37,942 nucleotides of DNA from the NCBI GenBank assembly GCA_003560975.1, contig PWJA01000271.1, forward strand, positions 1-37,942. The letters are read 5' to 3'. The notes under the pieces are model-generated. The model ran no database searches. It worked only from the letters and a program-made list of their open reading frames with translations, and had not been told where the DNA came from. This document shows, one piece after another, positions 16,601 to 24,791 of this stretch (positions within the stretch are counted from its first letter, which is position 1; each line of letters begins with the position of its first letter). The DNA is from Gammaproteobacteria bacterium (GTDB lineage Bacteria > Pseudomonadota > Gammaproteobacteria > Xanthomonadales > Wenzhouxiangellaceae). Both the position numbers and the translations under genes were made by a program.

Positions 16601-18051
16601 GGCGTCATGCCCGGCGGTAAACCGGCGCTGACCAGGTCAAGCACGGGCGCTGAAAAGAAGCCCGCGGCGATGGCGCCTACGGCAAGAATCAGGGCCGCGA
16701 CGCTGGCCAGATCGGGGTTTTCGCGTCGCGGCCGCTTATCGAGGCGTTTGCGCGGGTGCAGGCAAATCACGCCCAGCACGCGGAACAGGTAGGCGGCCGC
16801 CAGCAGGCCGCCACCGGCGACCAGGATCAGCCAGCCCCAGGCCTGCTGTTGCCAGGCTGCCTCAAGGAAAAGCCACTTGGCCACGAATCCCCCGCTGGGC
16901 GGCAGGCCGAGGATGCTCACGCCGCCCAGGGCCAGGGCAAAGACGTCCAGCGGCAGGCGCTGGTCGACGCCGGCGAGGCGCTGCAGACGGTCGGTGCCGA
17001 CGCTGTTCAGGATGTTGGCCGCGGCCAGGAACATCGCGGCCTTGGCCAGGCCGTGGGAGAGCAGGTGGTAGCTTGCCGCCTGAAAGGCCAGAGCGCTGGC
17101 CAGTGGAAACAGGAGCATCAGATAACCGAGTTGGGCCACCGTCGAGTAGGCCACGATCATCTTGAGCCGGTCCTGGACCAGGGCGGCCAGCGAGCCGTAG
17201 ACGATGGCTGCGGCGCCGAGCAGTCCCATGAGGTTCGCCGCCGTGGTCAGATCCCAGCCGGCTGCGCCCCAGAACCAGAGCCGCCAGATCATGTAGATCG
17301 ACACCTTGACCACCATTGCCGAAAGAATGGCGCTGACCGGTCCGGGTGCATTGCCGTGTGCCGCCGGCAGCCAGGCGTGCAGCGGGAAAACGGCCGACTT
17401 GATCAGCAAGCCGACGATCATCAAGGTCAGGGCAGTGACCGGCAGCCAGCCCGGTTCGATCTGCTCGGCAATCAGATACAGATCGAGCGTGCCGGCCTGG
17501 CCGTAGATCAAGCCGACGCCGAGCAGGTAAAGCAGGGAGGCCATCAGCGCCAGCAGCAGATAGCGCATGCCGGCGCGCAGTGCGGCCGGCTTGCTTTCCA
17601 CCGCGATCAAGCCGATGGCGGCCAGGGTCACGAGTTCCAGCGTGACGTACAGGTTGAACAGGTCGGCCGACAGAACCAGGGCATTCATGCTGGCGAACAG
17701 GATCAGCCACAGCGGCCAGAATCGACGTCCGCGGTCGCTGTCGGGACGAAAGGTGAACCCGGCGTGCAGACTGATCAACACGGTAATCCCGACGTTCAGC
17801 CACAGCATCAGAAGACTGAGCGAGTCGAGTCGCCACTCGATGCCCAGCGGGCTTGCATGGCCGGCCAGGGCCAGGTGGACAACGTTCTGGTCCAGAACCG
17901 CAGCGGTCGGAACCAGCATCAGCAGGGGCAAGGGCAGCAGGCCCGTGCGCACGATCAGACCAACCCAGCGGCCGGGAAAGGCGACCGTCGCACAGGCGGC
18001 CAGCAGGGGCAGGAACACGATCAGGGCAAGGGCGCTAGCCGTCATCGCCAT
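16597..18051 (-). CDS. Mrp antiporter subunit D-like (first copy)
   Basis: Proton-conducting antiporter subunit, 484 aa, about 14 helices. The gene directly follows the MrpC-like gene, which is the position of mrpD. TM5 has the glutamate (LFNLYVTLELVTLAAIG), TM7-8 read IKSAVFPLHAWLPAAHGNAP and PVSAILSAMVVKVSIYM, and KMIVAYSTVAQLGYLMLLF and YHLLSHGLAKAAMFLAAANI follow. GLPPSGGFVAKWL is the family's loop near TM11-12. The start at 18051 overlaps the mrpC-like stop by 17 bases; a second in-frame ATG lies two codons later. Confidence 0.9.
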   Translation of the reverse strand: MAMTASALALIVFLPLLAACATVAFPGRWVGLIVRTGLLPLPLLMLVPTAAVLDQNVVHLALAGHASPLGIEWRLDSLSLLMLWLNVGITVLISLHAGFTFRPDSDRGRRFWPLWLILFASMNALVLSADLFNLYVTLELVTLAAIGLIAVESKPAALRAGMRYLLLALMASLLYLLGVGLIYGQAGTLDLYLIAEQIEPGWLPVTALTLMIVGLLIKSAVFPLHAWLPAAHGNAPGPVSAILSAMVVKVSIYMIWRLWFWGAAGWDLTTAANLMGLLGAAAIVYGSLAALVQDRLKMIVAYSTVAQLGYLMLLFPLASALAFQAASYHLLSHGLAKAAMFLAAANILNSVGTDRLQRLAGVDQRLPLDVFALALGGVSILGLPPSGGFVAKWLFLEAAWQQQAWGWLILVAGGGLLAAAYLFRVLGVICLHPRKRLDKRPRRENPDLASVAALILAVGAIAAGFFSAPVLDLVSAGLPPGMTP

Positions 18052-18349
18052 CGTCTCGGGAAGAGAGCGTGGCCTGGCCGGTCTCCTGGTAGAGGCGGAC
18101 CATGAGAGCCAGTGCGAAAGCCGTGGCCGAAACCGCGATGACGATGCCGGTCAGGACCAGGGCCTGGGGAACCGGGTCCGGCGAGCCCTGGATCGGACCG
18201 GAAGCGGCCACCAGAAGGATGAAGATGGCATTGCCCATGATGTTGATCGCAAACAGTTTGCGCATCAGGTGCTCGGCCACGATCAGGCCGTAGACGCCGA
18301 CCCCGAACAGCACGGCCGCGGCCAGCACGTAGAGACCGAGGCTATCCAT
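18035..18349 (-). CDS. Mrp antiporter subunit C-like (NuoK family)
   Basis: Three-helix membrane protein, 104 aa, homologous to NuoK/MnhC. It carries GVGVYGLIVAEHLMRKLFAI with the TM2 residues of the family, INIMGNAIFILLVAA, and VPQALVLTGIVIAVSATAFA, the near-invariant PQALVLTGIVI of MnhC. The tail is acidic (DDGDDG). Overlaps the preceding B-like gene by 8 bases and the D-like gene by 17, so it belongs to one tightly coupled operon. Confidence 0.93.
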   Translation of the reverse strand: MDSLGLYVLAAAVLFGVGVYGLIVAEHLMRKLFAINIMGNAIFILLVAASGPIQGSPDPVPQALVLTGIVIAVSATAFALALMVRLYQETGQATLSSRDDGDDG

Positions 18350-19283
18350 TCCGGCCTCGTTTCAGCCCGCCGCCCCCGGCAAACAGCAGAATCAGGGTGA
18401 TCGCGATCGACAGCATCATCGCGGTTTCGATGAAATAGACGGCCCAGAGTCCGGGCAGGGCAAGCAGCGGGCTGCCCTTAAGCAGCGGCACAAGGCCGAT
18501 CAGCATGAAGCTGACCAGTCCGGCCAGCAATCCCATCCGGATCAGCGGCCCGGCGACGGGTGTGGCCGCGATCCGTCCCGACAGGATCAACAGCACGCCG
18601 GCGCCTGCCAGCACCGCCCCGCCCTGAAAAGCGCCCCCGGGCTCGTACGACCCGGCCCGCAGGAGATGGATTGCCACCAGCACGGTCAGCGGAATCACGA
18701 CCGCCAGCAGGGCACCGACCATCGGTGTTTCCGGCGCCGGTGTCGTTGCCGACCCCTCTCCGCCGTCGGCACCGGCCACCGCACGCGCCGCGAGGAACGC
18801 GGTCAGCAGCACGGCCACTTCGAGCAGCGTATCGAGGCCCCGGTAGAGCAGCAGAACCGCGGTGATGGGGTTGCCGAGGTCAACTTGCTGAAGCTCGGAG
18901 AGGACAGCCTGGCCGGCCTGGGCGGGTTCGACCTCGCTGAACAGGGCCGACAGTCCGATGACGCCGACCAGCAGACCGGAGCCGATTGCGATGGGCAATG
19001 CGAGGCGCGATTGGGCGGGTGCGGGATCGGCCGGGCTATCGCTCCGACCCTCGACCAGACGTCGATAGGCGACCAGCATCAGGGCGCCGGTCAGTCCGGC
19101 CCCGATGGCGGCCTCGGCCATGGCGAGGTCGGGGGCGCCGACCCGGGCCCAGGCCAGCGCCATGGTCAACCCGAACACGACGAAGTGGATGATGCCCCGA
19201 AACAGGGAGCGGCTGGACACTGCCTGGTAGGCCAGGGTGACCAGCCCGACGACGATCAATCCATCAAGCAGAAAGAGGGTCAT
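18342..19283 (-). CDS. fused MrpA-C-terminal (DUF4040/MbhD-E-like) and MrpB-like subunit
   Basis: A membrane protein of 313 aa that looks like a fusion. Residues 1 to about 80 resemble DUF4040/MbhD (SSRSLFRGIIHFVVFGLTMA, GAPDLAMAEAAIGAGLTGAL). About 100-165 resemble MbhE (NPITAVLLLYRGLDTLLEVA). From about 185 the MnhB domain follows (IHLLRAGSYEPGGAFQGGAV). In standard Mrp systems the first two parts are the C-terminal domains of the large MrpA; here they are attached to B while the MrpA antiporter domain is absent or replaced by a separate gene. The ATG at 19283 overlaps the G-like gene's stop (ATGA). Confidence 0.85.
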   Translation of the reverse strand: MTLFLLDGLIVVGLVTLAYQAVSSRSLFRGIIHFVVFGLTMALAWARVGAPDLAMAEAAIGAGLTGALMLVAYRRLVEGRSDSPADPAPAQSRLALPIAIGSGLLVGVIGLSALFSEVEPAQAGQAVLSELQQVDLGNPITAVLLLYRGLDTLLEVAVLLTAFLAARAVAGADGGEGSATTPAPETPMVGALLAVVIPLTVLVAIHLLRAGSYEPGGAFQGGAVLAGAGVLLILSGRIAATPVAGPLIRMGLLAGLVSFMLIGLVPLLKGSPLLALPGLWAVYFIETAMMLSIAITLILLFAGGGGLKRGRNG

Positions 19284-19594
19284 CGCTGTTCGTTGCTGTC
19301 CTCTGGACTGGTGGCCAGGTGCTGGTGCGCATGGCGTGCAATGAGGTGGGCCGACACCGTGGCCGCGAGCAGGCCGACCAGCCAGATCAACAGCAACAGA
19401 GAAACGACCCGCGCCTCGCCGCTGTGGACAGCCAGCCCCGAGCAGACCAGGAACAGCCCCAGGTTGTCGGCCTTGGTCAGCGCGTGCAGCCGGCAGAACA
19501 CATCCGGGAAACGCAGCAGCCCGACGGTTCCGGCCAGGTAAAAGCCGCAGCCGGCCAGGAGCAGGGCCAGGGTGACGTCGTCGGTGAGCGTCAT
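19280..19594 (-). CDS. Mrp antiporter subunit G-like
   Basis: A 104-aa protein with three hydrophobic helices. The core GCGFYLAGTVGLLRFPDVFC followed by RLHALTKADNLGLFLVCSG is the MnhG/PhaG signature. The tail is hydrophilic and His/Glu-containing. The start codon ATG at 19594 overlaps the F-like stop (ATGA). Accessory subunit of the antiporter complex in the cytoplasmic membrane. Confidence 0.92.
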   Translation of the reverse strand: MTLTDDVTLALLLAGCGFYLAGTVGLLRFPDVFCRLHALTKADNLGLFLVCSGLAVHSGEARVVSLLLLIWLVGLLAATVSAHLIARHAHQHLATSPEDSNEQR

Positions 19595-19869
19595 TGCCGG
19601 TCGTCCTCGAGCTCTTCCCGCCCCGGCAGGCCGACGAACGCCAGAGAGATGATGCTCGCCAGCATGACGAACAGCAGGGCAACGTTGCGCAGCGCGGGCT
19701 GTTCCATCCATTCGGCCAGAATGAGCAGAACGGCCACCGTGGTGGTACTGAACAGCAGGGCTGCGAGCATGCGGTCGGCCAGGGTCGGGCCGCGATAGAC
19801 CCGCAGCATGCCGGCAAGCAGGTTCAGGAGCAAAAACAGGACCATGCCGGGCATCGCCAGATCAACCAT
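19591..19869 (-). CDS. Mrp antiporter subunit F-like
   Basis: A 92-aa protein with three predicted helices. LLAGMLRVYRGPTLADRMLA is the MnhF/MrpF signature (RxxxGPTxxDR), followed by ALRNVALLFVMLASIISLAF. I chose the ATG at 19869 (MVDLAMPG), which overlaps the E-like stop by 8 bases; the frame extends upstream but without family similarity. Confidence 0.92.
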   Translation of the reverse strand: MVDLAMPGMVLFLLLNLLAGMLRVYRGPTLADRMLAALLFSTTTVAVLLILAEWMEQPALRNVALLFVMLASIISLAFVGLPGREELEDDRQ

Positions 19870-20380
19870 CCGCACGCTCCGCGTCGAAGATCCAGGCCAG
19901 AACACGCTCGAGTCGGGTCACGGATGCCATCGAGCCGGGCGTCAGCGCGTGCACGATCAGTTCGTGGTCGCGCTCTCGCAGACGTACCGACAGCGTACCC
20001 GGAAGCAGACTGATGAAGCTGGTCAGAAGGGTGGTCGGCAGACCGGGCGGGATCGTGATCGGGTGCGGCTCGAAGAGGGGATCGATTCTAAGGGTCGGGC
20101 GCAGGGCGCGGGCGGCAACGTCGACGCCGCCGCGGACCGATTCGATGACGAAAAAGACGGTGAAGGCCAGCCATTTCAGCGGCCGCCAGGGATAGGGCTG
20201 ACCGCGGGCGAAATACGTGCCCACGGTGGCCCCGGCCGCGGCTGCCGCCAGTCCCGCCCGGAAACCGGATAATCCGTTCAGCGCAACCCAGATCAGCATC
20301 AGCACCACGAAGGCCTGAACAAACCAGGCCAGGCTTGTTCGGATCGCTGCCCGGTCGCGTTGATTCGGTTGGGCGGTCAT
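19862..20380 (-). CDS. Mrp antiporter subunit E-like, first gene of operon
   Basis: A 172-aa membrane protein. The N-terminus has two or three helices (FVQAFVVLMLIWVALNG, LAAAAAGATVGTYFA, LKWLAFTVFFVIESVRGGVD), followed by the MnhE soluble region with TTLLTSFISLLPGTLSV, the conserved segment of the family, and ELIVHALTPG. The operon starts here and runs E-F-G-(A'B)-C-D-D-D. The promoter should lie in 20381-20484, divergent from the AEC carrier. Confidence 0.9.
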   Translation of the reverse strand: MTAQPNQRDRAAIRTSLAWFVQAFVVLMLIWVALNGLSGFRAGLAAAAAGATVGTYFARGQPYPWRPLKWLAFTVFFVIESVRGGVDVAARALRPTLRIDPLFEPHPITIPPGLPTTLLTSFISLLPGTLSVRLRERDHELIVHALTPGSMASVTRLERVLAWIFDAERADG

Positions 20381-20451
20381 CGAGGGACGACGTCGACTCG
20401 AGCCAGAATCCCGTCCATGTAGCGCCTCGACTCCCTCCCTGTGTCTTCGTC

Positions 20452-20458
20452 TATCATA
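20452..20458. promoter_or_regulatory. overlapping -10-like elements of divergent promoters
   Basis: TATCAT on the plus strand (20452-20457) and TATGAT on the minus strand (20453-20458) overlap almost completely in the 104-base region between the Mrp-like operon and the AEC carrier gene. No good -35 is visible for either. Divergent, mutually exclusive promoters are possible. Confidence 0.3.
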
Positions 20459-20484
20459 CCAAGGCTGTCGAAGCCGTCCTGCCT

Positions 20485-21393
20485 TTGAGTTCCTACATCC
20501 TCATCCTGATCATGATCGCGCTGGGCTGGACGCTGGCCCGGTTTCGGGTGTTGCCCGGCGCGACTGCGGACGTGCTCAACCGGGTCGTGATCACGCTGTG
20601 CCTGCCGGCGCTGATCCTGATTCACCTGCCCGAGCTGGAGCCGGCCTGGTCGCTGTTGCCGCTGATTCTCATCCCGTGGCTGCTGCTGGGCGCGACCGTA
20701 CTCGTGATCCTTCCTCTGGCGCGCTGGCTGGGCCTGTCGCGCGAGTCCACGGCGGCCTTGCTGGTGCTGATTCCCCTGGGCAATACCTCGTTTCTCGGTT
20801 TTCCCTTGGTCGAAGCGTTGCTCGGGGCTCAATACCTGTCGCTGGCCGTGGTCTACGATCAGTTCGGTTCGTTTCTCATCGTGTGCACGCACGTGCTGTT
20901 CGTGGTCGGTTGGTACGGAGCCGATGCGCGGCCGAACCTGGCCTCCATGGCCCGGAAGGTGATTTCCTTTCCGCCGTTCCTGGCATTGCTGTTTGCCCTG
21001 GTCTTCGGAAACGCCTGGTTTCCCGAATGGCTGGATGAAATCACCCGTCGGTTTGCCGACATGTTGCTGCCGCTGGTCACGCTGGCCATCGGCATGAGTC
21101 TGAAACTGCGCCTGCTTCGGGAGGATCGAGTGCCGCTGATGATCGGATTGGGCGGAAAACTGGTGGTCCTGCCGGCGCTGGCCATGGGCCTGGCGCTGGC
21201 CATGGGGGCGAACCGCGAGGTGGCCATGGTGGGGGTACTGGAATCGGCCATGCCGCCGATGATCACGGCCGCGGCGCTGTTGACCGGAGCCGGCCTGGCT
21301 GTGCGTCTGGCCCCGGCGCTGGTGGCCTGGGGCGTTCTGCTGTCGGCGGTGACGGTGCCGTTCTGGTTTGCCTTGAGCGAGCGGGTGTTCTGA
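20485..21393 (+). CDS. AEC (auxin efflux carrier) family transporter
   Basis: Membrane carrier of about 302 aa with roughly ten helices in two similar halves. LGNTSFLGFPLVEALLG and VLESAMPPMITAAALLTGAG are the conserved half-repeat motifs of the AEC/PIN-like family, whose members export or import organic anions; the substrate cannot be read from sequence. The start is unclear. No ATG lies near the family N-terminus except 20512, which would cut into helix 1, so I take TTG at 20485 (SSYILILIMIALGW). Convergent with asnS, 24 bases between stops. Confidence 0.82.
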   Translation: MSSYILILIMIALGWTLARFRVLPGATADVLNRVVITLCLPALILIHLPELEPAWSLLPLILIPWLLLGATVLVILPLARWLGLSRESTAALLVLIPLGNTSFLGFPLVEALLGAQYLSLAVVYDQFGSFLIVCTHVLFVVGWYGADARPNLASMARKVISFPPFLALLFALVFGNAWFPEWLDEITRRFADMLLPLVTLAIGMSLKLRLLREDRVPLMIGLGGKLVVLPALAMGLALAMGANREVAMVGVLESAMPPMITAAALLTGAGLAVRLAPALVAWGVLLSAVTVPFWFALSERVF

Positions 21394-21417
21394 TTCGGCC
21401 GGCGCGGAAGGGTCTGC

Positions 21418-22818
21418 TCAGAACGACGCGTTGCCCGGCGTTCGCGGGTAGGGAATGACGTCGCGAATGTTGCTCAAGCCGGTGATGTAGTTCAACAGGC
21501 GCTCGAAGCCCAGGCCGAAGCCGGCGTGCGGGACCGTGCCGTAGCGGCGCAGGTCGACGAACCAGCCGTAGGTCGCCTCGTCGAGGCCGTGCTGGGCCAT
21601 CCGCTTGCGCAACACGTCCAGTCGCTCCTCGCGCTGCGAGCCGCCGATGATTTCACCGATTCCGGGGGCGAGAACGTCCATCGCCGCCACGGTCTTGCCG
21701 TCGTCGTTCAGGCGCATGTAAAACGCCTTGATTTCATCCGGGTAGTTCATCACCACCACCGGCGCCTTGCAGTGCTGCTCGGTCAGGAAGCGTTCGTGTT
21801 CGGTTTGCAGATCGATGCCCCAGTCGGGCTTGAACTCGAAACCGTGCCCGGACGCCTTGAGGATGTCGATGGCTTCGGAGTAGTCCATGCGCACGAAACG
21901 GGTGTCGATCAGGTTTTCCAGGCGGACGATGGCGTCCGGTTCGATTCGTTCGGCAAAGAACGCCATGTCGTCCGGGCAGCGCTCGAGCACCTGCTCGAAA
22001 ACGAACTTCAGAAACTCCTCGGCCAGGGTGGCCAGATCGTCGAGGTCGGCGAACGCAAGCTCCGGCTCCACCATCCAGAATTCGGCGAGATGACGGGCCG
22101 TGTTGGAGTTTTCCGCGCGGAAAGTGGGGCCAAAGGTATAGACCTTGCTCATGGCCAGGCAAAAGGCCTCGACGTTGAGCTGGCCGGAGACGGTGAGGAA
22201 GGTTTCGCGGCCGAAAAAGTCCTCGCTGAAGTCGACCTTTCCCTGATCGGTGCGCGGCAGGTTCATCAAGTCCAGCGTACTGACCCGAAACATCTGGCCC
22301 GCCCCCTCGGCATCCGATGCGGTGATGATCGGGGTGTTGACCCAGAAGTAGCCGTTGCGGTCGAAAAAGTCGTGAATGGCCCGGGCGGCGGCATGCCGGA
22401 TCCGGGTCACGGCGCCGAAGGTGTTGGTGCGCGGGCGCAGATGCGCGACCGTGCGGAGAAACTCGAACGAATGGTGTTTGGGCTGGATCGGATAATGGTC
22501 GGGATCGTCGACCAGGCCGGGAATGTCCAATTCGGTGGCCTGAATCTCGATGCTCTGGCCGCGCCCCTTGGACTCGACCACGGTCCCGCGACAGCTGACC
22601 GACGCGCCGCTGGTCAGGCGCAGGATGCCGTGCTCGTAATTGGGCAGGTTCTTGTCGGCTACCAGCTGCAGATTGGCAAAGCAGGAGCCGTCGTTGATGT
22701 GGATGAACGAGAAACCGGCCTTGGAGTCGCGCCGGGTTCGTACCCAACCCTGGACCGTGACTTCGCTGCCGGTGGGGATTTCGCCGCCGAGGATCTGGCG
22801 CACGCTGACGATCTGCAT
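21418..22818 (-). CDS. asnS: asparagine--tRNA ligase
   Basis: Class IIb aminoacyl-tRNA synthetase, 466 aa. The N-terminal OB-fold anticodon domain contains [20 protein letters not shown]. The catalytic core has motif 2 ([20 protein letters not shown]), a [10 protein letters not shown] segment typical of AsnRS, and motif 3 ([19 protein letters not shown]), ending [14 protein letters not shown] as in bacterial AsnRS. The ATG at 22818 ([10 protein letters not shown]) was chosen; the open frame continues upstream without similarity. Divergent from the IscA-family gene. Confidence 0.98.
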   Translation of the reverse strand: MQIVSVRQILGGEIPTGSEVTVQGWVRTRRDSKAGFSFIHINDGSCFANLQLVADKNLPNYEHGILRLTSGASVSCRGTVVESKGRGQSIEIQATELDIPGLVDDPDHYPIQPKHHSFEFLRTVAHLRPRTNTFGAVTRIRHAAARAIHDFFDRNGYFWVNTPIITASDAEGAGQMFRVSTLDLMNLPRTDQGKVDFSEDFFGRETFLTVSGQLNVEAFCLAMSKVYTFGPTFRAENSNTARHLAEFWMVEPELAFADLDDLATLAEEFLKFVFEQVLERCPDDMAFFAERIEPDAIVRLENLIDTRFVRMDYSEAIDILKASGHGFEFKPDWGIDLQTEHERFLTEQHCKAPVVVMNYPDEIKAFYMRLNDDGKTVAAMDVLAPGIGEIIGGSQREERLDVLRKRMAQHGLDEATYGWFVDLRRYGTVPHAGFGLGFERLLNYITGLSNIRDVIPYPRTPGNASF

Positions 22819-22843
22819 GATGATGAGGACAGTCCCTTGAGTG

Positions 22844-22872
22844 TTGAATGTAAAAGCCTGATCCCCAATAAT
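22844..22872 (+). promoter_or_regulatory. possible promoter of the IscA-family gene
   Basis: TTGAAT (22844-22849), a 17-base spacer and AATAAT (22867-22872), 32 bases upstream of the ATG at 22905, in the asnS divergent gap. A ribosome-binding AAGGA lies at 22892-22896. Confidence 0.5.
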
Positions 22873-22904
22873 ACTGGAGGAAGCACACCGCAAGGACGGC
22901 ATTG

Positions 22905-23237
22905 ATGAGCGACGGCAATATTTCGTTAACCGAGGCGGCGGCAGACCGCATTCGCGAGTTCATGGCCCGCGAGGGCGGAATCGGCCTGCGCGTGGATGTT
23001 CGGCGGACCGGTTGTTCGGGCTGGGCCTACGATGTGGGCATCGCCAAGGCCGCCGGCGCCGACGACAACGTCTTCGAGGATCGCGGCCTGAAGGTGGTCG
23101 TCTCCGAAAAAGCCCTGCCCATGGTGTCGGGCACGACGGTGGACTTCGTCCACGATGGCCTGGTGCGGGAATTCCGCTTCCGCAACCCGAACGTCACCGG
23201 CGAGTGCGGCTGCGGAGAGAGCTTTACCGTCGGCTGA
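22905..23237 (+). CDS. IscA/SufA-family iron-sulfur cluster carrier
   Basis: A-type Fe-S carrier of 110 aa. The three conserved cysteines are present: Cys37 in [12 protein letters not shown] and Cys101/Cys103 in GECGCGESF. The fold marker [13 protein letters not shown] is at the N-terminus. The ATG at 22905 has AAGGA 8 bases upstream; the TTG directly before it is unlikely. It stands alone, away from any isc or suf operon in this window, so whether it acts as IscA, ErpA or a SufA-like protein cannot be decided. Confidence 0.92.
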   Translation: MSDGNISLTEAAADRIREFMAREGGIGLRVDVRRTGCSGWAYDVGIAKAAGADDNVFEDRGLKVVVSEKALPMVSGTTVDFVHDGLVREFRFRNPNVTGECGCGESFTVG

Positions 23238-23291
23238 GGCTGCATCGGCACCTCGCTTCCTGCTCCAGTTCCTTCCCGGGTCGCGCAGCGC

Positions 23292-23321
23292 TTGCTCTGC
23301 CGGGCCCGGAAAGGCTATACT
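23292..23321 (+). promoter_or_regulatory. probable promoter of the rpsF operon
   Basis: TTGCTC (23292-23297), an 18-base spacer and TATACT (23316-23321). It would produce a leader of about 130 bases before rpsF. Confidence 0.6.
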
Positions 23322-23458
23322 TCCGCTCTTGTCCGGGTGCATCCCGTGCTCGGACCCCCTTGCTCCACGGCCGATTTCGACCCAATCGGATCGGGGGCTT
23401 TTGTTTCTCTTCACCTGGCATCGGCCGGTGGGGCGAAAAAAACCGTAAGGAGAACGAC
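23322..23458 (+). promoter_or_regulatory. structured 5' leader of rpsF, possible attenuator
   Basis: The leader contains GTCCG/CGGAC (23331-23335 with 23351-23355) and, competing with it, CCCCC (23355-23359) facing GGGGG (23393-23397), which encloses CCGAT/ATCGG (23371-23375 with 23385-23389) and is followed by CTTTTGTTTCTC. The second fold looks terminator-like. S6:S18 autoregulates this operon in several bacteria through a leader with a CCG-containing bulge; I cannot confirm that motif by eye. Confidence 0.4.
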
Positions 23459-23926
23459 GTGAGACATTACGAAATCGTGCTGCTGGTCCATCCGGACCAG
23501 AGCGAGCAGGTGCCGGGTATGCTGGACCGCTACCGCTCCCTGGTAGAAACCAACGGCGGTAGCGTGCATCGCAGCGAGGACTGGGGCCGGCTTCAGTTGG
23601 CCTACACCATCGCCAAGCTGCACAAGGCCCATTACCTGATGATGAACATCGAGTGCGACGCGGCCACGCTGGAGGAGCTTGAAGGCGTTTTCCGCTTCAA
23701 CGACGCCATCCTGCGCCACCTGACCGTGCGCAAGGATGAGGCCGAGACCGAGCCTTCGGTCATGCTCAAGCGCAAGGAAAACAAGGACGAGCGCGAGCAG
23801 CGCCGGCGCGGTGTCGACCAGGATGATGACGGTGACAGCGACGACGGTGACGATGACAATGACGACGCGGAAGACAGCGCCGAAGCCAACGACGACACAG
23901 ACCAGACCGACAAGGTGGAGAAATAG
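23459..23926 (+). CDS. rpsF: 30S ribosomal protein S6, with long acidic tail
   Basis: Ribosomal protein of the small-subunit platform, partner of S18. The core (about 1-105) is typical: [55 protein letters not shown]. The GTG start at 23459 is supported by AAGGAG 6 bases upstream. The 155-aa product is longer than E. coli S6 (about 131-135 aa) because of a C-terminal tail of some 35 mostly Asp/Glu residues (for example [18 protein letters not shown]), ending DKVEK. In E. coli the tail is extended by RimK-added glutamates; here acidity is largely genome-encoded. No priB lies between it and rpsR. Confidence 0.97.
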   Translation: MRHYEIVLLVHPDQSEQVPGMLDRYRSLVETNGGSVHRSEDWGRLQLAYTIAKLHKAHYLMMNIECDAATLEELEGVFRFNDAILRHLTVRKDEAETEPSVMLKRKENKDEREQRRRGVDQDDDGDSDDGDDDNDDAEDSAEANDDTDQTDKVEK

Positions 23927-23928
23927 CC

Positions 23929-24153
23929 ATGGCTCGTTTCATGAGAAGACGCAAATACTGCCGTTTCACCGCCGAGGGCATCGAGCAGGTCGACTACAAG
24001 GATGTCGAGCTGCTCAAGGACTTCATCGGCGAGACCGGCAAGATCGTGCCGAGCCGGATCACCGGCACCAAGGCCAAGTATCAGCGCCAGCTCGGGACCG
24101 CGATCAAGCGGGCTCGCTACCTGGCGCTGCTGCCGTACTCGGACAACCATTGA
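23929..24153 (+). CDS. rpsR: 30S ribosomal protein S18
   Basis: A 74-aa ribosomal protein that binds S6 on the platform. It has the family signature [20 protein letters not shown], then [18 protein letters not shown] and [16 protein letters not shown] at the C-terminus. Starts 2 bases after the rpsF stop, so translation is probably coupled. Confidence 0.98.
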   Translation: MARFMRRRKYCRFTAEGIEQVDYKDVELLKDFIGETGKIVPSRITGTKAKYQRQLGTAIKRARYLALLPYSDNH

Positions 24154-24168
24154 GGCTAGGGTGCTGTC

Positions 24169-24624
24169 ATGAAATTGATTCTGCTTGAAAATGTCTACAA
24201 CCTCGGCGATCTGGGCGACACCGTGACCGTGCGCCCGGGCTACGGGCGCAATTTCCTCCTGCCGCGCGGCAAGGCGGTCCCGGCAACGCCGGAAAACGTC
24301 GAGAAATTCGAAGCGCGCAAGGACGAACTCCTTCGCCAGGCCAACGAGAAACTGGCCGCGGCCGAAGCTCGACGTGAAGCCATCGACGGTCTCGAGACGG
24401 TCGTGTTCACCGCCTCGATCAGCCCGGAAGGGCGCCTGTACGGCTCGATCAATCCGAGCGAAATCGCCGCCAAGCTGACCGAAATGGGGTACGCGGTGGA
24501 AAAGTCGGAGGTCGACATGCCGGAAGGGCCGATCCGCGAGCCGGGCGAATACACCGTGGGCCTGATTCTTCATGCCGATGTTCAGACCGAGCTGCAGGTG
24601 ACCGTGGTTGGCGAAGAGTCCTGA
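24169..24624 (+). CDS. rplI: 50S ribosomal protein L9
   Basis: A 151-aa two-domain ribosomal protein. The N-terminal domain carries the L9 signature MKLILLENVYNLGDLGD and VRPGYGRNFLLPRGKAVPAT, then a long connecting helix and a C-terminal domain with EGRLYGSINPSEIAAKL. Third gene of the rpsF operon, followed by an intrinsic terminator. Confidence 0.98.
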   Translation: MKLILLENVYNLGDLGDTVTVRPGYGRNFLLPRGKAVPATPENVEKFEARKDELLRQANEKLAAAEARREAIDGLETVVFTASISPEGRLYGSINPSEIAAKLTEMGYAVEKSEVDMPEGPIREPGEYTVGLILHADVQTELQVTVVGEES

Positions 24625-24640
24625 GACCATTCGCGTATCT

Positions 24641-24691
24641 CCTGCCTTCCGGCAGGACGACAAGGGCAGCGTCTTCGGCGCTGCCCTTTTT
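24641..24691 (+). terminator. intrinsic terminator of the rpsF-rpsR-rplI operon
   Basis: GGGCAGCG (24664-24671), loop TCTTCGG, CGCTGCCC (24679-24686) and TTTTT. A second hairpin, CCTGCC-TTCC-GGCAGG (24641-24656), precedes it without its own T-tract. Confidence 0.9.
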
Positions 24692-24791
24692 CGTGCCGGC
24701 CGGGCCGAGGGGTCATCGCGTTCGCGCCCGGTTCGCCCTATACTGGATTTTGATTTCTGGTCGCCAAGCGCCTCTGTTTTGAGTTCTTCCC

